A stretch of 64,000 nt of DNA, from assembly GCF_004328645.1 (NCBI RefSeq), contig NZ_CP031395.1:769501-833500 (forward strand), read 5' to 3'. The position numbers and the translations under genes were made by a program. This document shows, in pieces, positions 53,370 to 62,826 of the stretch. Source of the DNA: Hylemonella gracilis (GTDB taxonomy: Bacteria; Pseudomonadota; Gammaproteobacteria; Burkholderiales; Burkholderiaceae_C). Under the pieces are notes generated by a model. That model did not search any database, was not told where the DNA came from, and saw nothing but the letters and a program-made list of their open reading frames with translations. Numbering within the stretch: the stretch's first letter is position 1; each line of letters opens with the position of its first letter.

Positions 53370-54308
53370 ATGTCTTCCTTGCAAACCGGGCTGCCCTGGC
53401 TGGCCTATCTTTGTCTGAGCGCCAGCATGGCCCTGGTCGGCAGCTACGTGGGCCTGTCCAAGCTGCTGGTCACGATCTTCCCGGTGTTCCTGCTGGCGTG
53501 GCTGCGCTTCGGCATCGCGGCTGTGGCGATGGTGTCGTGGACGCGGCGTGGGGCCGAAGAAGCACCTTTGACCGGGCACGACAAGGGCCTGCTCTTTCTC
53601 GAGTCCTTCCTGGGCAACTTCCTGTTTTCGATCTGCATGCTGTTTGGCGTGGCGCTGAGTTCGGCGCTGGCCGCGGGCGTGATCATGGCCGCGCTGCCGG
53701 GCGTGACGGCGCTGCTGTCGCGCATCGTGCTCAAGGAGCAGATCAAAAAACGCGTCTGGGCCGGCATCGCTTGCGCGGTGGGCGGTATCGCGCTGGTGAC
53801 CTTGAGCAAGCAGGGCGTGGCGACGCATGGCGGCGCCGCAGGTACCGAGGGGTATTCGCTGCTTGGCATCGCTCTGCTGATCGGCGCGGTGTTCTGCGAG
53901 GCCAGTTATGTGGTGATTGGCAAGAAGCTCAGCGGCAAGCTGTCACCCAAGCGCATCAGCGCGCTGATCAACCTCTGGGGGCTGCTGCTGGTCACGCCGT
54001 TCGGCGTCTGGCAGGCGCTGCAGTTTGACTTCGGTGCCGTGAAGCTGGAGATCTGGGGCCTGCTGCTGTTCTATGCGCTGGCCGCCAGCATGTGGACGGT
54101 CTGGCTCTGGATGACGGGCCTCAAGCGCGTGCCCGCCGTGCAAGCGGGCGTGTTCACCGTGATGCTGCCCATCAGCGCGGCGCTGGTGGGCGTGGTGTTC
54201 CTGGGTGAGCATGTGAGTCACGTGCAGGCGGCGGCGTTTGGCCTGGCCTTGGCTGGGGTGGTGTTGGCGACTTGGCCTTCAAAATCTTCTGGCCAGGTAT
54301 TGCGCTGA
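53370..54308 (+). CDS. EamA/DMT family transporter (second in polyamine locus)
   Basis: A 312-residue transporter with ten hydrophobic segments and two EamA repeats. The first contains LVGSYVGLSKLLVTIFPVFLLAWLRFGIAAVAM and the second LLGIALLIGAVFCEASYVVIGKK. It follows the GS-like gene after 37 bases and is probably in the same unit. It could export an end product such as an amino acid or toxic amine. The start at 53370 is not preceded by a strong ribosome site, and an upstream in-frame opening overlaps the GS-like gene. Confidence 0.85.
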   Translation: MSSLQTGLPWLAYLCLSASMALVGSYVGLSKLLVTIFPVFLLAWLRFGIAAVAMVSWTRRGAEEAPLTGHDKGLLFLESFLGNFLFSICMLFGVALSSALAAGVIMAALPGVTALLSRIVLKEQIKKRVWAGIACAVGGIALVTLSKQGVATHGGAAGTEGYSLLGIALLIGAVFCEASYVVIGKKLSGKLSPKRISALINLWGLLLVTPFGVWQALQFDFGAVKLEIWGLLLFYALAASMWTVWLWMTGLKRVPAVQAGVFTVMLPISAALVGVVFLGEHVSHVQAAAFGLALAGVVLATWPSKSSGQVLR

Positions 54309-54387
54309 AGTGCGAAGAGCACGCGGACGGCTTACCCACGACCCGCGCGGCCAGGAAGCAGGGTGCGAATGAACCACGTATTGCACA

Positions 54388-54951
54388 ATGCACCGCATGG
54401 AGCTGATGAACCGATATCTACCGCAATACCAGTTCGCGGAAGAACACAGTCGCTATGTCCCAGCCTCGCCGGCTCGCGTGCTTGATGTGGTGGGGCGACC
54501 TGATGTCGTGGATGATCCGATCGCCCGCAAGCTGATCGCTTTGCGTGAATTACCCGCTCGTTTGGCGGGCCGGCTGGGTTATGCATCCGCCTTGCGAGGT
54601 CGCCCCTCGTTCGGACTCGCCAACTTCACTTTCCTGGGGCGAGACGGCGACGGTGAGATGGCATTCGGTCTGGCTGGGCGCTTCTGGCGGGCTGACTATG
54701 GTCTTGTGGAGGTAGCGGACGCACAGGCTTTTCTCGCACTGGACGCGGTGGGTATTGCCAAGCTGGTCATGAATTTCACGGTCGAGACGGAAGGATCAGG
54801 CACGCGACTGACGACTCGGACACGCGTCTGGTGTGGCGATGATGCAGCGCGACGCAGCTTCAAACCCTACTGGTTGTTGATCAGGCCAGCCAGTGGCCTG
54901 ATCCGGCGACGCCTGCTTCGGCGTGCATACGACGCGGCGCTGCGCCGTTGA
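54388..54951 (+). CDS. Hypothetical protein, SRPBCC-like
   Basis: The 187-residue protein has no recognised named function. It shows features seen in small SRPBCC-type proteins: an N-terminal region on binding or processing (PASPARVLDVVGRPDVVDDPIAR), a central strand-rich part (FTFLGRDGDGEMAFGLAGRFWRADYG) and a C-terminus with ARRSFKPYWLLIRPASGLIRRRLLRRAYDA. Two in-frame ATGs (54388 and 54397) are possible. It converges with pyk. Base composition is less GC-rich in the first third than in neighbours. Function unknown. Confidence 0.7.
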   Translation: MHRMELMNRYLPQYQFAEEHSRYVPASPARVLDVVGRPDVVDDPIARKLIALRELPARLAGRLGYASALRGRPSFGLANFTFLGRDGDGEMAFGLAGRFWRADYGLVEVADAQAFLALDAVGIAKLVMNFTVETEGSGTRLTTRTRVWCGDDAARRSFKPYWLLIRPASGLIRRRLLRRAYDAALRR

Positions 54952-54966
54952 CGCCGACAGAGAAAT

Positions 54967-56400
54967 TCAGGCCACGCGGCAGATCTTGAGCATGTTGGTG
55001 CCGCCGGGCGCGCCCATGGGCTCGCCGCAGGTGATGACGTAGATGTCGCCGCTTTGCACGATGCCGCGCGCTTTGAGGTGCTTCTCGGCCTGCTCCAGCG
55101 CCGTGTCACGGTCGGCGCTGGTGTCCATGAGCAGGGGCGTGACGTTGCGGTACAGCGCCATCTTGCGCTGTGTTGTTACCCGCGGCGTGAGCGCATAGAT
55201 CGGGATGTGAATGCGGTGGCGGCTCATCCAGAGCGCGGTGGAGCCGGAATCGGTCAGCGCCACCAGGGCCTTGGCGCCCAGGTGGTAGGCCGTGAACAGT
55301 GCGCCCATGGCGATGGACTGGTCGATGCGCGCGAAGGTCATGCCCGAGAAGTCGGCATCGAGCTTCACCTCCTCGGCGCCTTCAGCCGCCAGGCAGATGG
55401 CGGCCATCTCGTTCACGGTTTCAAGCGGGAATTTGCCACTGGCGGTCTCGGCCGAGGTCATCACCGCGTCGCTGCCGTCGAGCACGGCGTTGGCCACGTC
55501 GCTGACCTCCGCGCGCGTGGGCATGGGGTTGTTGATCATGGACTCCATCATGTGGGTGGCCGTGATCACGGTCTTGTCCATCTCGCGCGCCAGCTTGATC
55601 ATGCGCTTCTGCAAGGCCGGCACCGCCGCATTGCCCACCTCGATGGCCAGGTCGCCGCGCGCCACCATGATGCTGTCGCTGGCGCGCAGAATCTCTTCCA
55701 GGTTCGGGATCGCCTCGGCGCGCTCGATCTTGGCGATCAGGTGCGGCTTGTGTTTGTATTCGGCTGCGGCGACGTTGCAGAGCCGGCGTGCCAGTTCCAT
55801 GTCGGCGGCGTTCTGCGGGAAACTCACGGCCACATAGTCGGCCTGGAAGCTCATGGCGGTCTTGATGTCCTCCATGTCCTTGGCCGTCAGGGCAGGCGCG
55901 GTCAGGCCGCCGCCTTTCTTGTTGATGCCCTTGTTGTTGGACAACTCCCCGCCTTGCACCACCTTGCAATGCACGGCTTGGCCCTTGACGGCTTCGACCT
56001 CCATGACGATCAGGCCGTCGGCCAGCAGGAGCACGTCACCCACTTTCACGTCCTGCGGCAGTTCCTTGTAGTCCAGTCCCACGGCGTTGCCGTCGCCTGG
56101 TTCGGTGAGGCTGGCGTCGAGCACGAACTTCTGCCCGTTCTGGAGCTGCACCTTGTTCCCGGCGAACTTGCCGACGCGGATCTTCGGGCCTTGCAGGTCG
56201 GCCATGACGCCCACCTCGCACCCGGCACGGGCCGCTGCCTCGCGCACCAAGCGCGCCCGGTCAATGTGGTCCTGTGCCGTGCCGTGGCTGAAATTGAGGC
56301 GAACGACACTGACCCCGGAACGGATCATCTGTTCGAGCAGGCCCGGGTCGCTGGACGCGGGGCCGAGGGTGGCGACAATCTTGGTCGCGCGACGTGTCAT
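54967..56400 (-). CDS. pyk: Pyruvate kinase
   Basis: This enzyme transfers phosphate from phosphoenolpyruvate to ADP in glycolysis. The 477-residue protein starts MTRRATKIVATLGPASSDPG and has VRLNFSHGTAQDH, ADLQGPKIRVG and the K+ and Mg2+ binding motif IERAEAIPNLEEIL. The family signature IMVARGDLAIEVG and a C-terminal regulatory domain follow. It lies downstream of pgk on the same strand, separated by 120 bases holding a terminator. Confidence 0.97.
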   Translation of the reverse strand: MTRRATKIVATLGPASSDPGLLEQMIRSGVSVVRLNFSHGTAQDHIDRARLVREAAARAGCEVGVMADLQGPKIRVGKFAGNKVQLQNGQKFVLDASLTEPGDGNAVGLDYKELPQDVKVGDVLLLADGLIVMEVEAVKGQAVHCKVVQGGELSNNKGINKKGGGLTAPALTAKDMEDIKTAMSFQADYVAVSFPQNAADMELARRLCNVAAAEYKHKPHLIAKIERAEAIPNLEEILRASDSIMVARGDLAIEVGNAAVPALQKRMIKLAREMDKTVITATHMMESMINNPMPTRAEVSDVANAVLDGSDAVMTSAETASGKFPLETVNEMAAICLAAEGAEEVKLDADFSGMTFARIDQSIAMGALFTAYHLGAKALVALTDSGSTALWMSRHRIHIPIYALTPRVTTQRKMALYRNVTPLLMDTSADRDTALEQAEKHLKARGIVQSGDIYVITCGEPMGAPGGTNMLKICRVA

Positions 56401-56471
56401 GGTGTTTGTCTCCTGATGGGTTTGCCTCGCGATTCTTTCACGAAGCGGGTGGATCGGTACGACAAGACGAA

Positions 56472-56500
56472 AACGGCCCCGTGATAACCACGGGGCCGTT
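56472..56500 (-). terminator. Rho-independent terminator of pgk
   Basis: A perfect 12-base-pair stem (AACGGCCCCGTG with CACGGGGCCGTT) surrounds ATAAC. On the minus strand it is followed by TTCGTCTTGT after the stem's own T residues. It lies 20 bases beyond the pgk stop and about 70 bases upstream of the pyk start. Confidence 0.85.
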
Positions 56501-56520
56501 GACCTTGGACGCGCCGAAGC

Positions 56521-57714
56521 TCAGCCGAGTGCCCGTTTGCCCAGGATCTCGAATGCCGGGAGCGTCTTGCCTTCCAGCACCTCCAGGAAGGCGCCGCCGC
56601 CCGTGGAGATGTAGCCCACATCCTTCTCGATGCCGTACTTGGCGATCGCGGCCAAGGTGTCGCCACCGCCCGCGATGCTGAAGGCGCTGGATTCGGCGAT
56701 CGCGCGCGCGATGGTCTCGGTACCGTGGGCAAAGGCATCGAACTCGAATACACCGACCGGGCCGTTCCAGACAATGGTGCCTGCGGACTTGAGTTGGGCG
56801 GCCAATTGCTTCGCGGTTTCCGGACCGATGTCGAGGATCAAGTCGTCGTCGGCAACGCCGGTCGCCTTCTTGATCGTGGCCACGGCGTCGGCCTTGAACT
56901 CCTTGGCCGTCACCACATCCACGGGAATGGGCACGGCCGCGCCACGGGCCTTCATGGCCTCGATCACCGCCTTGGCTTCGTTGACGAGGTCGGGCTCGGC
57001 CAGGGACTTGCCGATCTTCAGCCCGGCAGCCAGCATGAAGGTGTTGGCGATGCCGCCGCCCACGATCAGCTGGTCCACGTTCTTCGCGAGGGATTGCAGG
57101 ATGGTCAGCTTGGTGCTGACCTTGCTGCCCGCGACGATGGCGGCCAGCGGGCGCTTGGGCGCGGCGAGGGCTTTTCCGATGGCGTCCATTTCGGCGGCGA
57201 GCAGTGGGCCGGCGCTGGCAATCTTGGCGTGTTGCGCGATGCCGTAGGTCGAGGCTTCGGCACGGTGCGCGGTGCCGAAGGCGTCATGCACGAAGATGTC
57301 GCAAAGCGCGGCCAGCTTCTGCGCCAGCGCGGGGTCGTTCTTCTTTTCGCCCTTGTTCAGACGCACGTTCTCCAGCATCACGAGCTGGCCGGGCGCGACC
57401 TGAACGCCATCCACCCAATTGGCGACCAGAGGCACGTCACGGCCCAGCAGTTCGCCCAGGCGTTGGGCCACCGGCGCCAGCGAGTCTTCAGGCTTGAATT
57501 CACCTTCCGTCGGGCGACCCAGGTGGGAGGTGACCATGACTGCTGCGCCGGCGTCCAGTGCCATACGAATGCAGGGAATGGACGCGCGGATGCGGGTGTC
57601 TTCCGTGATGCGGCCAGCGTCGTCCTGCGGCACATTGAGGTCCGCGCGGATGAAGACGCGCTGGTTCTTGACCCGACCCTGGGCACAGAGATCGGAGAAG
57701 CGGATGAAATTCAT
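56521..57714 (-). CDS. pgk: Phosphoglycerate kinase
   Basis: The enzyme makes ATP and 3-phosphoglycerate from 1,3-bisphosphoglycerate. The 397-residue monomer has [23 protein letters not shown] near the N-terminus, [11 protein letters not shown], the hinge region [11 protein letters not shown], and the C-terminal nucleotide site WNGPVGVFE and [11 protein letters not shown]. Length normal. It is followed by its own terminator and pyk, forming a glycolytic pair. Confidence 0.97.
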   Translation of the reverse strand: MNFIRFSDLCAQGRVKNQRVFIRADLNVPQDDAGRITEDTRIRASIPCIRMALDAGAAVMVTSHLGRPTEGEFKPEDSLAPVAQRLGELLGRDVPLVANWVDGVQVAPGQLVMLENVRLNKGEKKNDPALAQKLAALCDIFVHDAFGTAHRAEASTYGIAQHAKIASAGPLLAAEMDAIGKALAAPKRPLAAIVAGSKVSTKLTILQSLAKNVDQLIVGGGIANTFMLAAGLKIGKSLAEPDLVNEAKAVIEAMKARGAAVPIPVDVVTAKEFKADAVATIKKATGVADDDLILDIGPETAKQLAAQLKSAGTIVWNGPVGVFEFDAFAHGTETIARAIAESSAFSIAGGGDTLAAIAKYGIEKDVGYISTGGGAFLEVLEGKTLPAFEILGKRALG

Positions 57715-57804
57715 GGCATTGGTCCGGCTTGGGCGCCTGGCGCGGCGCGTGGGTGGTGTGAGGTCAGCCCAAGATTTTAAGGGCCCGACTTCACCGGCTC
57801 GGCC

Positions 57805-58134
57805 TCACCAGCCCAGGCCGATGTGCAGCGGCAGGTAGATCACCATGCCAGTGACGATGGTGCCGAGCACGCCCCGTTGCCAGAAATAGTAGACCGCCGC
57901 TCCGACGATGGCGGGCAGACGCGCGTCCTGCCAGGTGCGCAGGAACTCGCCCTGCGTCATCAGGATCTCGGGCGCGATCACGGCCACCAAAGCGGCCAGG
58001 GGCGCGTACTTCAGGCCGCGCTTGAGCCAGCTCGGCATCGGCAGCTCGCGTTCGGAAATCATGAAGAAGGCCCGGGTGACCACGGTGATCACGGTCAGGC
58101 CGATGACTGCGATGATGATCTCGAGCGTGCTCAT
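57805..58134 (-). CDS. azlD: AzlD family membrane protein
   Basis: This is the small partner (109 residues, about four hydrophobic helices) of AzlC in the branched-chain amino acid exporter of the AzlCD/YgaZH type. It contains VITVVTRAFFMI, KYAPLAALVAVIAPEIL and the C-terminal GTIVTGMVIYLPLHI. It begins 10 bases after the azlC stop, so the two are cotranscribed and probably form the transporter. Confidence 0.9.
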   Translation of the reverse strand: MSTLEIIIAVIGLTVITVVTRAFFMISERELPMPSWLKRGLKYAPLAALVAVIAPEILMTQGEFLRTWQDARLPAIVGAAVYYFWQRGVLGTIVTGMVIYLPLHIGLGW

Positions 58135-58144
58135 GCGGGCATTC

Positions 58145-59002
58145 TCATGGATGACGCTCCTCGCGCAGCGGGACTTCGTCGCCCGACTTGATGCGCTGGC
58201 GCTCCTCGGGTGGCAGGCGGCTGTTCGCCGGCACGAGCACGACCTCGGGCATCTGGCGGTGCTTTTCCATCGCCTCGATCAAGAGGCCCACGGCCACGGC
58301 GGCGGCGATGGCCACCAGGATGTTGAGTTTGAGTGGCAGCGCGAAAGCGGCCACCGCTGCCGTGGCGGCCACGCCCGCCGATATCCAGCTCGCGCGGTCG
58401 AACAGCATGGACAGCAGCACGCCCAGCAAGGCCAGCGTGCCCGCGAAGCCCAGGCCCCAGGACAAGGGAACCTCGTTCGCCAGCAGGATGCCGGTGATGG
58501 AAAAGCCCTGCCAGGCCAGCCAGTTCGTGGATGCCGCGCCGCAGAAAAAAGGCAGCTGGTCGGGCACCGGGCGCTGGTCCGGATAGCGCTTCATGAAGGC
58601 GGCGAAAATCACGTCACCGCTGAAATAGGCCAGCCACAGACGCTGGCGGCGCGGTAGCCAGGAGAAGTAGGTACGCCAGAGGCTGCTGAAGATCACGAAG
58701 CGCAGATTCACGCAACTGGCCGTGAGCCAGACTACCCACAGCGGCGCGCCCGCCATGATGAGTGGCAGCGTGGCCAGCTGAGCGCTGCCAGCGTACACCA
58801 GCAGGGACATGAAGACCGCCATCCCGACGCCCATGCCGCTCTTGACCATGGCCACGCCCGTGACCAAGCCCCAGGCACCCACGCCCAGCGCGGTGCCGAA
58901 CATCTCGCGCATGCCGTCGCGGAAAGCGGGATGGCGTGTGGTGGTTGCAACCGTCTGGCGCAGGCGACGGACGGTGGACGAAGAATCGGCGTGAGAACGC
59001 AT
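58145..59002 (-). CDS. azlC: AzlC family ABC-independent amino acid exporter subunit
   Basis: This is the large subunit of a branched-chain amino acid exporter (AzlC/YgaZ). The 285-residue protein has about eight hydrophobic segments, including LGVGAWGLVTGVAMVKSGMG, MSLLVYAGSAQLATLPLI and LTASCVNLRFVIFSSLW, typical of the family. The C-terminal tail is hydrophilic. The ATG at 59002 lies two bases past the frame-corrected fmt stop, suggesting coupling to fmt. Family role is export of leucine-type amino acids or azaleucine. Confidence 0.9.
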   Translation of the reverse strand: MRSHADSSSTVRRLRQTVATTTRHPAFRDGMREMFGTALGVGAWGLVTGVAMVKSGMGVGMAVFMSLLVYAGSAQLATLPLIMAGAPLWVVWLTASCVNLRFVIFSSLWRTYFSWLPRRQRLWLAYFSGDVIFAAFMKRYPDQRPVPDQLPFFCGAASTNWLAWQGFSITGILLANEVPLSWGLGFAGTLALLGVLLSMLFDRASWISAGVAATAAVAAFALPLKLNILVAIAAAVAVGLLIEAMEKHRQMPEVVLVPANSRLPPEERQRIKSGDEVPLREERHP

Positions 59003-59004
59003 GG

Positions 59005-60092
59005 TCAGGTGGCACCCAGCAGGGCACCGATGCGCAGGTGCGTGCCGCGCAGGAAGTTGGCTGCGGTCAGGCGCTTGCCGCCTGCGCGTTGCAGTTCTGT
59101 GATCTGCAGCAGGCCTTGCCCGCATTGCACGGTGATGCCTTCGGCGCCGAGCGCGATAACCTGGCCGGGAATCGGCTCGGCTTGCGCAGGGGGGCCTCGG
59201 TCGTGACGGCTGCCTGCACTGTGTGAGCCCGCCAGAGTTTGAGCACCTCGGCGCCGTGTTCGCCATCGAGCAGGGTCTGCGCACCGGGCGCGGGGTTGAA
59301 GGCATGGATGCGCCGCGCGATCAATACTGCGGAGTTGGACCAATCGATCTGGGCCTCGGCCTTGTCGATCTTGTGTGCGTAGGTAATGCCTTGTTCGGGC
59401 TGCGGCGTGGCGCGCAGTTCCCCGCGCGCCGCCAAGGCCAGGGTGCGCACGATCAGTTCGCCGCCCAAGGCGGCCAGCTTGTCGTGCAGGCTGCCGGTGC
59501 TGTCGTCCGGAGTGATGGGCAGGCGCTCCATGAGCAGCATGTTGCCCGTGTCCAGGCCGGCATCCATCTGCATGATGGTCACGCCGGTTTCGCGGTCACC
59601 GGCCTCGATGGCACGGTGGATGGGTGCCGCGCCGCGCCAGCGCGGCAACAACGATGCGTGGATGTTCAGGCACCCGAATTTGTGGGCCCCCACGCTTCCC
59701 GCTGCGCGTGGTTCGCTGCCCCCCGAGGGGGCGCTTTGCGCATTCGCGCCTTGGGACGGCCCGGCGGCGCTCATGCCATCGAGGACCCACTGCGGCAAGA
59801 TCAGGCCGTAAGCCGCGACCACCATCACGTCGGCCTGTGCCGCTTCCAGCGCGGCACGGGCGGCCGCCGCGTCTTCGGGGTACTTGCCGTCCAGGCGCAG
59901 GCTGCGCGGCTGCGCGACGGGGATGCCGTGCTCCAGCGCGAACTGCTTGACCGGCGAGGCCTGTAGTTTCATGCCTCGTCCTGCGGGCCGGTCAGGCTGG
60001 GTCAGCACCAAGACAATCTCGTGCCCCGCCTGGTGCAGGGCCTGCAGAGCCACCCGGGCGAACTCGGGCGTCCCCGCGTAAACAACTCTCAT
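59005..60092 (-). pseudogene. fmt: Methionyl-tRNA formyltransferase with internal insertion, frameshifted near the 3' end
   Basis: Fmt formylates initiator methionyl-tRNA. The N-terminal part is clear: [30 protein letters not shown] and [18 protein letters not shown]. Residues 106-138 (59679-59777) are a low-complexity insertion of about 30 residues where other Fmt proteins have about five, made of repeat-like DNA. The frame then holds until about residue 301. From there similarity continues in another frame to a stop at 59005 ([31 protein letters not shown]). One extra G in the run 59189-59194 would repair it, giving about 361 residues. Since fmt is nearly essential, a base-call error is likely; if real it would cost about 60 residues. 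Confidence 0.85.
59690..59732. repeat. Repeat-like palindromic DNA inside fmt
   Basis: CCACGC faces GCGTGG (59690-59711), then GCCCCC faces GGGGGC (59718-59732). The second stem resembles the CCCC/GGGG part of the dispersed repeat at 41687 and 50633. This lies in the stretch coding for the extra residues of fmt, suggesting that an intergenic palindrome entered the gene in frame. Confidence 0.5.
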
Positions 60093-60103
60093 CGAATTCC
60101 CGT

Positions 60104-60628
60104 TCAGGCCCGCGCGCCTTCGCGCTCGTTTTCGCGTTGCAGTTTCTGCATCTTGGTCTTGATGCGGTTGCGCTTGAGCGGGGACAGGTACTCGACGAAG
60201 ACCTTGCCCATCAGGTGGTCCATCTCATGCTGGATGCAGATGGCCAGCAGGCCCTCGCACTCGACCGTGCGGGACTGACCCTCACCGTCCAGGGCGCGCA
60301 CATGCACGCGCTCGTGCCGCTCCACGCCGTCGTAGATGCCGGGCACGGACAGGCAACCTTCCTCGTTGACCTTCGTTTCGGGGCTGGCCCAGACGATTTC
60401 CGGGTTGATGAAGACCAGCGGCTGCTCGCGTCCCTCGGACACGTCGATGACGACCAGCCGCTCGTGCACATTGATCTGGGTGGCGGCCAGGCCAATGCCA
60501 TTCATGTCGTACATGGTGTCGAACATGTCGGCAATGAGCTGTTTGATGCGCGCATCCACGGCCTGCACGGGCTGTGCCACGGTGTGCAGGCGGGGATCTG
60601 GGTAAGTCAGGATGGGCAGCAAAGCCAT
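60104..60628 (-). CDS. def: Peptide deformylase
   Basis: This metal-dependent hydrolase removes the formyl group from new proteins. The 174-residue protein has all three motifs: GIGLAATQ (44-51), EGCLSVP (90-96) with the metal ligand Cys92, and QHEMDHL (133-139) with the catalytic glutamate and two ligand histidines. The ATG at 60628 begins [14 protein letters not shown]. fmt starts 11 bases after its stop, the usual def-fmt operon. It is divergent from dprA. Confidence 0.97.
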   Translation of the reverse strand: MALLPILTYPDPRLHTVAQPVQAVDARIKQLIADMFDTMYDMNGIGLAATQINVHERLVVIDVSEGREQPLVFINPEIVWASPETKVNEEGCLSVPGIYDGVERHERVHVRALDGEGQSRTVECEGLLAICIQHEMDHLMGKVFVEYLSPLKRNRIKTKMQKLQRENEREGARA

Positions 60629-60827
60629 GGTGTGATTCCTCCGAACCCGATATTTTCCGCGCTTTTTGCACTGCATTGCCGCCATGGGGGCTTGCGCGCA
60701 CACTGAGACGCATGAACACGCATGACCTGTCGACTCAGGGCCGAGCCTGGCGCGCAGGCTCTGGTGTGCCTGGCCAGGGCCTGCGTCTGCCGGGAGCGGG
60801 TGGCCACCGAGCCCGGGGCGACGGAAG

Positions 60828-62018
60828 ATGGAACACGAGGAGCTGAGTGCCTGGCTGCGCCTGTCCCTGGCTCCCGGACTGGGGCCGGTCAGCACGCGCC
60901 GCCTCCTGGCGGCCTTTGGTTCCCCCGAGGCCGTGCTGGCGCAAAGCCCGGCGGCTTTGCGCGCCGTGGTCAATACCCGGCAGGCCGAGGCGCTGCGGGG
61001 CGGCGCGAACCCCGCGCCCGTAGGCTGGGTCGAGCTGCTGGCCGACAGCTGGGCCTGGTTGCATGCGGTCGATGCGTCGGAGCAACGCGCCATCGTCGCG
61101 CTGGGGGAGCCGGGCTACCCCGTTGCCTTGCTGCAGATGGAAGACCCGCCCCTCCTGCTGTACCTGATGGGGCGACTCGAGGGCCTGCATGAGGGCCGTC
61201 TCTGGACAGGCCCTCTGGCCGAACGCCGTTGCCTGGCGGTGGTGGGCAGCCGCAATCCTACGCCCCAGGGGGCCTTGAATGCCCAGCAGTTCGCGCGCAG
61301 CCTGGCCGAGGCGGGTCTGGTCATCCTGTCTGGCCTGGCCCTGGGCGTGGATGGCGCGGCCCACGAGGGCGCGCTCGACGCACATGCCACCGACCCGGCG
61401 CGGCCGGCGACCGTGGCCGTCGTGGGCACCGGGTTGGACCAGGTCTACCCCAAGCGGCACACGGCCCTGGCCCGGCGCGTCGCCGCGCGGGGGGTCATCG
61501 TCAGCGAATATCCCTTGGGCACGCCACCGCTGGCCGAGAACTTCCCGCGTCGCAACCGGCTGATCGCCGGCCTGTCCTGCGCCACCCTGGTGGTGGAGGC
61601 CGCGCCGCAGTCCGGTTCGTTGATCACGGCGCGGCTGGCCGTGGAGCTGGGCAAGGAGGTTTTGGCCATCCCTGGCTCCATCCACAACCCGCAGTCCCGG
61701 GGCTGCCACGCACTGATCCGGCAAGGCGCGAAGTTGGTGGAGTCAGCGCAGGATGTGCTGGAAGAACTGCCCGCCTGGGCGGGCGCGCCGGCGGGAACGA
61801 TCGCCGTGGCCAGTGCGACCGAAGCCGACGTTCATCCGTCCGAATCCGAGGAGGCCCTGCGCACGGCCCTGGGCGCCGACCCCGTGAGCCTGGACGCGTT
61901 GCAGGCCCGTACAGGCTGGCCGACCGCGCAATTGCAGGCGCGCCTGATGGCCCTGGAGCTGGGGGGCGAGGTGACGCGTCTGCCCGGCGGTCTGCTGCAG
62001 CGCTTGGTGCGGGGCTGA
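60828..62018 (+). CDS. dprA: DNA processing protein DprA/Smf
   Basis: DprA loads RecA on incoming single-stranded DNA in natural transformation. The 396-residue protein has an N-terminal SAM-like helix region and the Rossmann core with [26 protein letters not shown] and [44 protein letters not shown] and a C-terminal winged helix follow. A type IV pilin is also in the window. It is divergent from def with 199 bases between starts, and smg follows. Confidence 0.95.
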   Translation: MEHEELSAWLRLSLAPGLGPVSTRRLLAAFGSPEAVLAQSPAALRAVVNTRQAEALRGGANPAPVGWVELLADSWAWLHAVDASEQRAIVALGEPGYPVALLQMEDPPLLLYLMGRLEGLHEGRLWTGPLAERRCLAVVGSRNPTPQGALNAQQFARSLAEAGLVILSGLALGVDGAAHEGALDAHATDPARPATVAVVGTGLDQVYPKRHTALARRVAARGVIVSEYPLGTPPLAENFPRRNRLIAGLSCATLVVEAAPQSGSLITARLAVELGKEVLAIPGSIHNPQSRGCHALIRQGAKLVESAQDVLEELPAWAGAPAGTIAVASATEADVHPSESEEALRTALGADPVSLDALQARTGWPTAQLQARLMALELGGEVTRLPGGLLQRLVRG

Positions 62019-62246
62019 TCTGCCGGTCGTGGCCGGTGCACTGTCAGGCGCACCAGCGGTTCGCACCTGGGCGACGTACCCGGAGCGGATGTAGGAAAAA
62101 GCCTGACAAGCTTGTCTCCCGAAACCCTGCAAGCTGCTGTCTCCGAAACTCTGTAAAGAAATCCGAAAAAAGATGGGGGAAAAGAACGGGAAAACAGCCT
62201 CATTACCCGTTGTCACACTTCGGGGTTCTTGAATACAGTCCCTCAC

Positions 62247-62711
62247 ATGTTCGATGTGCTTGTCTACGTCTACGAAAATTACTGGCAGGGCGATGCCTGC
62301 CCGGAGTGGTCTCAGCTTGAACGCACGCTGAGCACGCTGGGTTTCGAGCCCGAGGAGATCGAGGGGGCCCTGTACTGGCTCGACGGCCTGTATGACGCAG
62401 TGCAGGGCCAGCTGGAGCATCCCGAGCTTCAGCATCCGGCCAGCATGCGGGTGTATTTGCCGCGCGAGCAGGAACACCTGGGTGAGGAATGCCTGGGCTA
62501 CCTGGGTTTTCTGGAGGCCTCCGGCCTGTTGCCCCCCTTCATGCGTGAAGTGGTGGTGGACCGTGCCATGGTGCTGCCCTCCGAGTACCTGTCGCGGGAG
62601 ATGCTGCGCCTGATCTTGCGCATGGCCTACTGGAGCTTCGGCACCGAGCCGCAGGACCATCTGGTGCTCAACGAACTGTCCAACGACGGCGTGCTGCGCG
62701 TGCTGCACTGA
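62247..62711 (+). CDS. smg: Smg family protein (DUF494)
   Basis: This 154-residue Smg/DUF494 protein is commonly found next to dprA; its role is unknown. The start [20 protein letters not shown] is the family one (ATG 62247); a TTG at 62229 would add six residues. The conserved segments [36 protein letters not shown] and [13 protein letters not shown] are present. The 228 bases upstream hold an A-rich tract and no gene; a perfect small inverted repeat AACGGG/CCCGTT lies at about 62186-62212. Confidence 0.88.
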   Translation: MFDVLVYVYENYWQGDACPEWSQLERTLSTLGFEPEEIEGALYWLDGLYDAVQGQLEHPELQHPASMRVYLPREQEHLGEECLGYLGFLEASGLLPPFMREVVVDRAMVLPSEYLSREMLRLILRMAYWSFGTEPQDHLVLNELSNDGVLRVLH

Positions 62712-62826
62712 GTCCGCCTGGGCCGCTTTCCAGCGGGATCAAGGGAATGGCGTCCGTGGGGCCGAGGTGGGCCGGATAAAATCGGAGGCTGTCCGAATCT
62801 GTCAACCATCTCCCCAGGGGAACCCC

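Noticed and set aside
62210..62239. TTGTCA and TACAGT as a promoter for smg
   Set aside because: The -10 element would end only seven bases before the ATG, leaving almost no leader, so it is unlikely to drive smg.
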